Source: Bacilli bacterium (GTDB lineage Bacteria; Bacillota_I; Bacilli_A; RFN20; CAG-288). From it: DNA of 5,561 nt. Below, piece by piece: positions 4,234 through 5,561 of the stretch (position 1 is its first letter; each line of letters starts with the position of its first letter). Under the pieces are notes generated by a model. The model saw only the letters and a list, made by a program, of their open reading frames with translations. It was not told the DNA's origin and did not search any database. Location of the stretch: NCBI GenBank assembly GCA_022774485.1, contig JALFLX010000126.1, positions 1-5,561 on the forward strand, written 5' to 3'. The position numbers and the translations under genes are program-made.

Positions 4234-5561
4234 TTATAACTTCTTAATCAATTTATCGATGACATGATTGGTCTGAGGGAAGAGCTCCTCTCCGTAGTTC
4301 TTACGGATCAAAGCTTTCAAGTCGAGCAATCCTTGTTTGATGTAGTCTTCGAATCTACCTTCTAACTTAGCGACAACTTTGCGGGAGAACATGAAGTCAA
4401 GCGCATCCTCTTTCTTGCCGCCGCAGGCGACAAAGACAGGGACAAAGAGTTGAATCTGACGCAAGATACGGTTACCGAAGGTGAGATCAAACATCTCGTA
4501 AGTGAAGTCTGTTAAAGACTTAAACTTCTTATAATCTTCCATCGAGAGCTGGTTCTCTTCCTTTTGAATCGCTTCAGCAAAGAGATCCTGGAGATGATGG
4601 AAGGATAACGTAATCTTAGAGGAAGGTCCATCTACCACAAATGGTTCGTTGCGGTCATCGAAGTCGATGGTGATAGCACGGTCATAAACCTTGTCGGTGA
4701 TAGTGAAGGTGGATTCATCTTTGTTTGCAGTGCCGATGAAGTAAGTGTTTGCCGGGATCTTTAAGATACCGTCTTCTAAGTGAGCCGGAGGTTCAAAGTC
4801 ATACGGGAACTGCATGATTTTGATTTTCCACTCATCGACCGGGTATTCCAAGACAGAGAGAAAGTCTGCGAAGTAGTACTCGATACGGGAGATGTTCAAT
4901 TCATCTAAGACCATGATGTTGATATGGTCCTCTAAATAAGAGAAGCGATAGAGACGCTTTAAGAATTCAGTCTCGTTGTAGCTCTTAGAGAAGTCATTGT
5001 AATAACCTAAAATAGAAGTTCTATCTCTCCAAGTGGCTTGAACAGCTTCAAAGTATGATTTTTCAGAGATAAATTCAGAGAAGTAACGAGCTAAGGAGGA
5101 TTTACCAGTACCGGAGAGACCCTCTAAGATGATAAGACGAGAAGCGGCTAAACCAGCGATGAATTCCATGATGGCAGACATCGAGAAGTATAAGCCCTCT
5201 TCTTTGGCTAAATAATTTCTAAACTGAACACAAAGTTCAGAAAGAGATAAGTTATCTTCGAACACATCAGCGATTGCAGCTTCATTTTCATAATCGATGG
5301 TGCAAAGGCCAGGGAAGACTCTCTCTTTATCCTTTAACGGTGATTCATCAGAACCAGCAAGCGTTCCAGTTCCACCAGATCCACCAGCACCAATGCCAGC
5401 TCCAGCTCCAGCTGCTGCTCCTTCACCGAAGGATTGAGCAAGCTCTCCTTGCTCTAAGGCTTTCTTCTCAGCCTCCTCCTGTTCTTTCTTCTCCTTCTCT
5501 TCCTGTTCCTTGTTATCGAAGAACCTAAACGGTTTATCGATATTCTTCAAATTGACCACCA
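4234..5561 (-). CDS. McrB-like AAA+ ATPase (AAA_5/dynein-related), possibly incomplete at the N-terminus
   Basis: At least 441 residues counted from GTG 5559. ATPase core: Walker A GLSGTGKSS at 147-155; the McrB-like stretch ATWRDRTSILGYYNDF at 175-190; Walker B IMVLDELN at 215-222 with Asp219 and Glu220; sensor 1 Asn279 in GTANKDEST; a candidate arginine finger Arg294 in TDKVYDRA; and a C-terminal lid with ALDFMFSRKVVAKLEG at 386-401, resembling the KvLPkLrG end of McrB-type ATPases. Such proteins form hexameric NTP-driven motors working with a partner protein, here presumably the product encoded 5 nt downstream. Before the core lie a Lys/Glu-rich stretch (about 17-37) and a Gly/Ala linker (45-69). 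The frame is open to the window edge and no ribosome binding site is visible, so GTG 5559 may not be the start and a further N-terminal domain could lie upstream. McrB-like is the best call; a MoxR-type chaperone is the alternative. GTP versus ATP use cannot be told. Confidence 0.85.
   Translation of the reverse strand, partial: VVNLKNIDKPFRFFDNKEQEEKEKKEQEEAEKKALEQGELAQSFGEGAAAGAGAGIGAGGSGGTGTLAGSDESPLKDKERVFPGLCTIDYENEAAIADVFEDNLSLSELCVQFRNYLAKEEGLYFSMSAIMEFIAGLAASRLIILEGLSGTGKSSLARYFSEFISEKSYFEAVQATWRDRTSILGYYNDFSKSYNETEFLKRLYRFSYLEDHINIMVLDELNISRIEYYFADFLSVLEYPVDEWKIKIMQFPYDFEPPAHLEDGILKIPANTYFIGTANKDESTFTITDKVYDRAITIDFDDRNEPFVVDGPSSKITLSFHHLQDLFAEAIQKEENQLSMEDYKKFKSLTDFTYEMFDLTFGNRILRQIQLFVPVFVACGGKKEDALDFMFSRKVVAKLEGRFEDYIKQGLLDLKALIRKNYGEELFPQTNHVIDKLIKKL
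5353..5427 (-). other. Gly/Ala/Ser-rich low-complexity linker within the AAA+ gene
   Basis: Residues 45-69 (counted from GTG 5559) are almost entirely Gly, Ala, Ser and Thr (GEGAAAGAGAG then IGAGGSGGTGTLAG). The DNA shows degenerate GCTGGA/GGTGGA-type units, suggesting origin by repeat slippage. It probably acts as a flexible tether between the charged N-terminal part and the ATPase domain. Confidence 0.8.
5449..5514 (-). other. Lys/Glu-rich, probably coiled-coil segment of the AAA+ protein
   Basis: Residues 16-37 consist almost only of Lys, Glu, Gln and Ala (DNKEQEEKEKKEQEEAEKK is the start). This composition favours a long charged helix or coiled coil just before the Gly/Ala linker. The helical assignment is inferred from composition alone. 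Confidence 0.6.

Noticed and set aside
5274..5528. Gln/Leu-rich 84-residue plus-strand frame
   Set aside because: It is the shadow of the Gly/Ala linker and Lys/Glu stretch; its QLQLQLLLL composition comes from the repetitive DNA read on the other strand.
1..5561. Search for CRISPR arrays, tRNAs, insertion sequences or attachment sites
   Set aside because: No regularly spaced direct repeats, no tRNA-like cloverleaf, no transposase frame or terminal inverted repeats were seen.

Overview
The window is one strand-uniform gene block. All five recognisable genes lie on the minus strand and are read from the right edge (5561) to the left edge (1). Spacings are tiny: 5, 5, 17 and 1 nt. There is no non-coding stretch longer than 17 bases, so no internal promoter or terminator was found. 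The likely picture is one polycistronic unit whose promoter and terminator lie outside the window. Both end genes run to or past the edges.

In transcription order the genes are: (1) a McrB-like AAA+ ATPase of the AAA_5/dynein-related type, with a Lys/Glu-rich stretch and a Gly/Ala-rich linker before the ATPase domain, possibly 5'-incomplete; (2) a 465-residue protein with a DUF2357-like signature and a C-terminal four-cysteine zinc ribbon, which is a McrC-like position but with no visible PD-(D/E)XK nuclease motif; (3) an ABC-2-type ATP-binding protein; (4) a 540-residue permease with about 12 membrane segments and an internal duplication; (5) the first 121 codons of a membrane-anchored protein with an Ig-like (Big-type) exported domain.

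The organism looks like a low-to-moderate-GC Gram-positive lineage (Bacilli, Erysipelotrichia or an Acholeplasma/RF39-like group). The evidence is AGAAAGGAG-type ribosome binding sites, GTG/TTG starts, AT-leaning codons and single-membrane style exported and ABC-2 proteins. TGA is used as a genuine stop at the ends of genes 2 and 4, each followed at once by a well-placed start, so the UGA=Trp code of Mycoplasma and Spiroplasma is unlikely. The species cannot be named from this window.

Genes 3 and 4 clearly form an ABC exporter. Genes 1 and 2 look like the motor and partner of a McrBC-related or MoxR-like module. The noteworthy point is that this pair is embedded in the same translationally coupled unit as an ABC exporter and a surface Ig-like protein, with the expected nuclease apparently replaced by a zinc ribbon. 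Whether the unit is a defence system, an envelope-assembly machine or a chance neighbourhood cannot be decided from the sequence alone.
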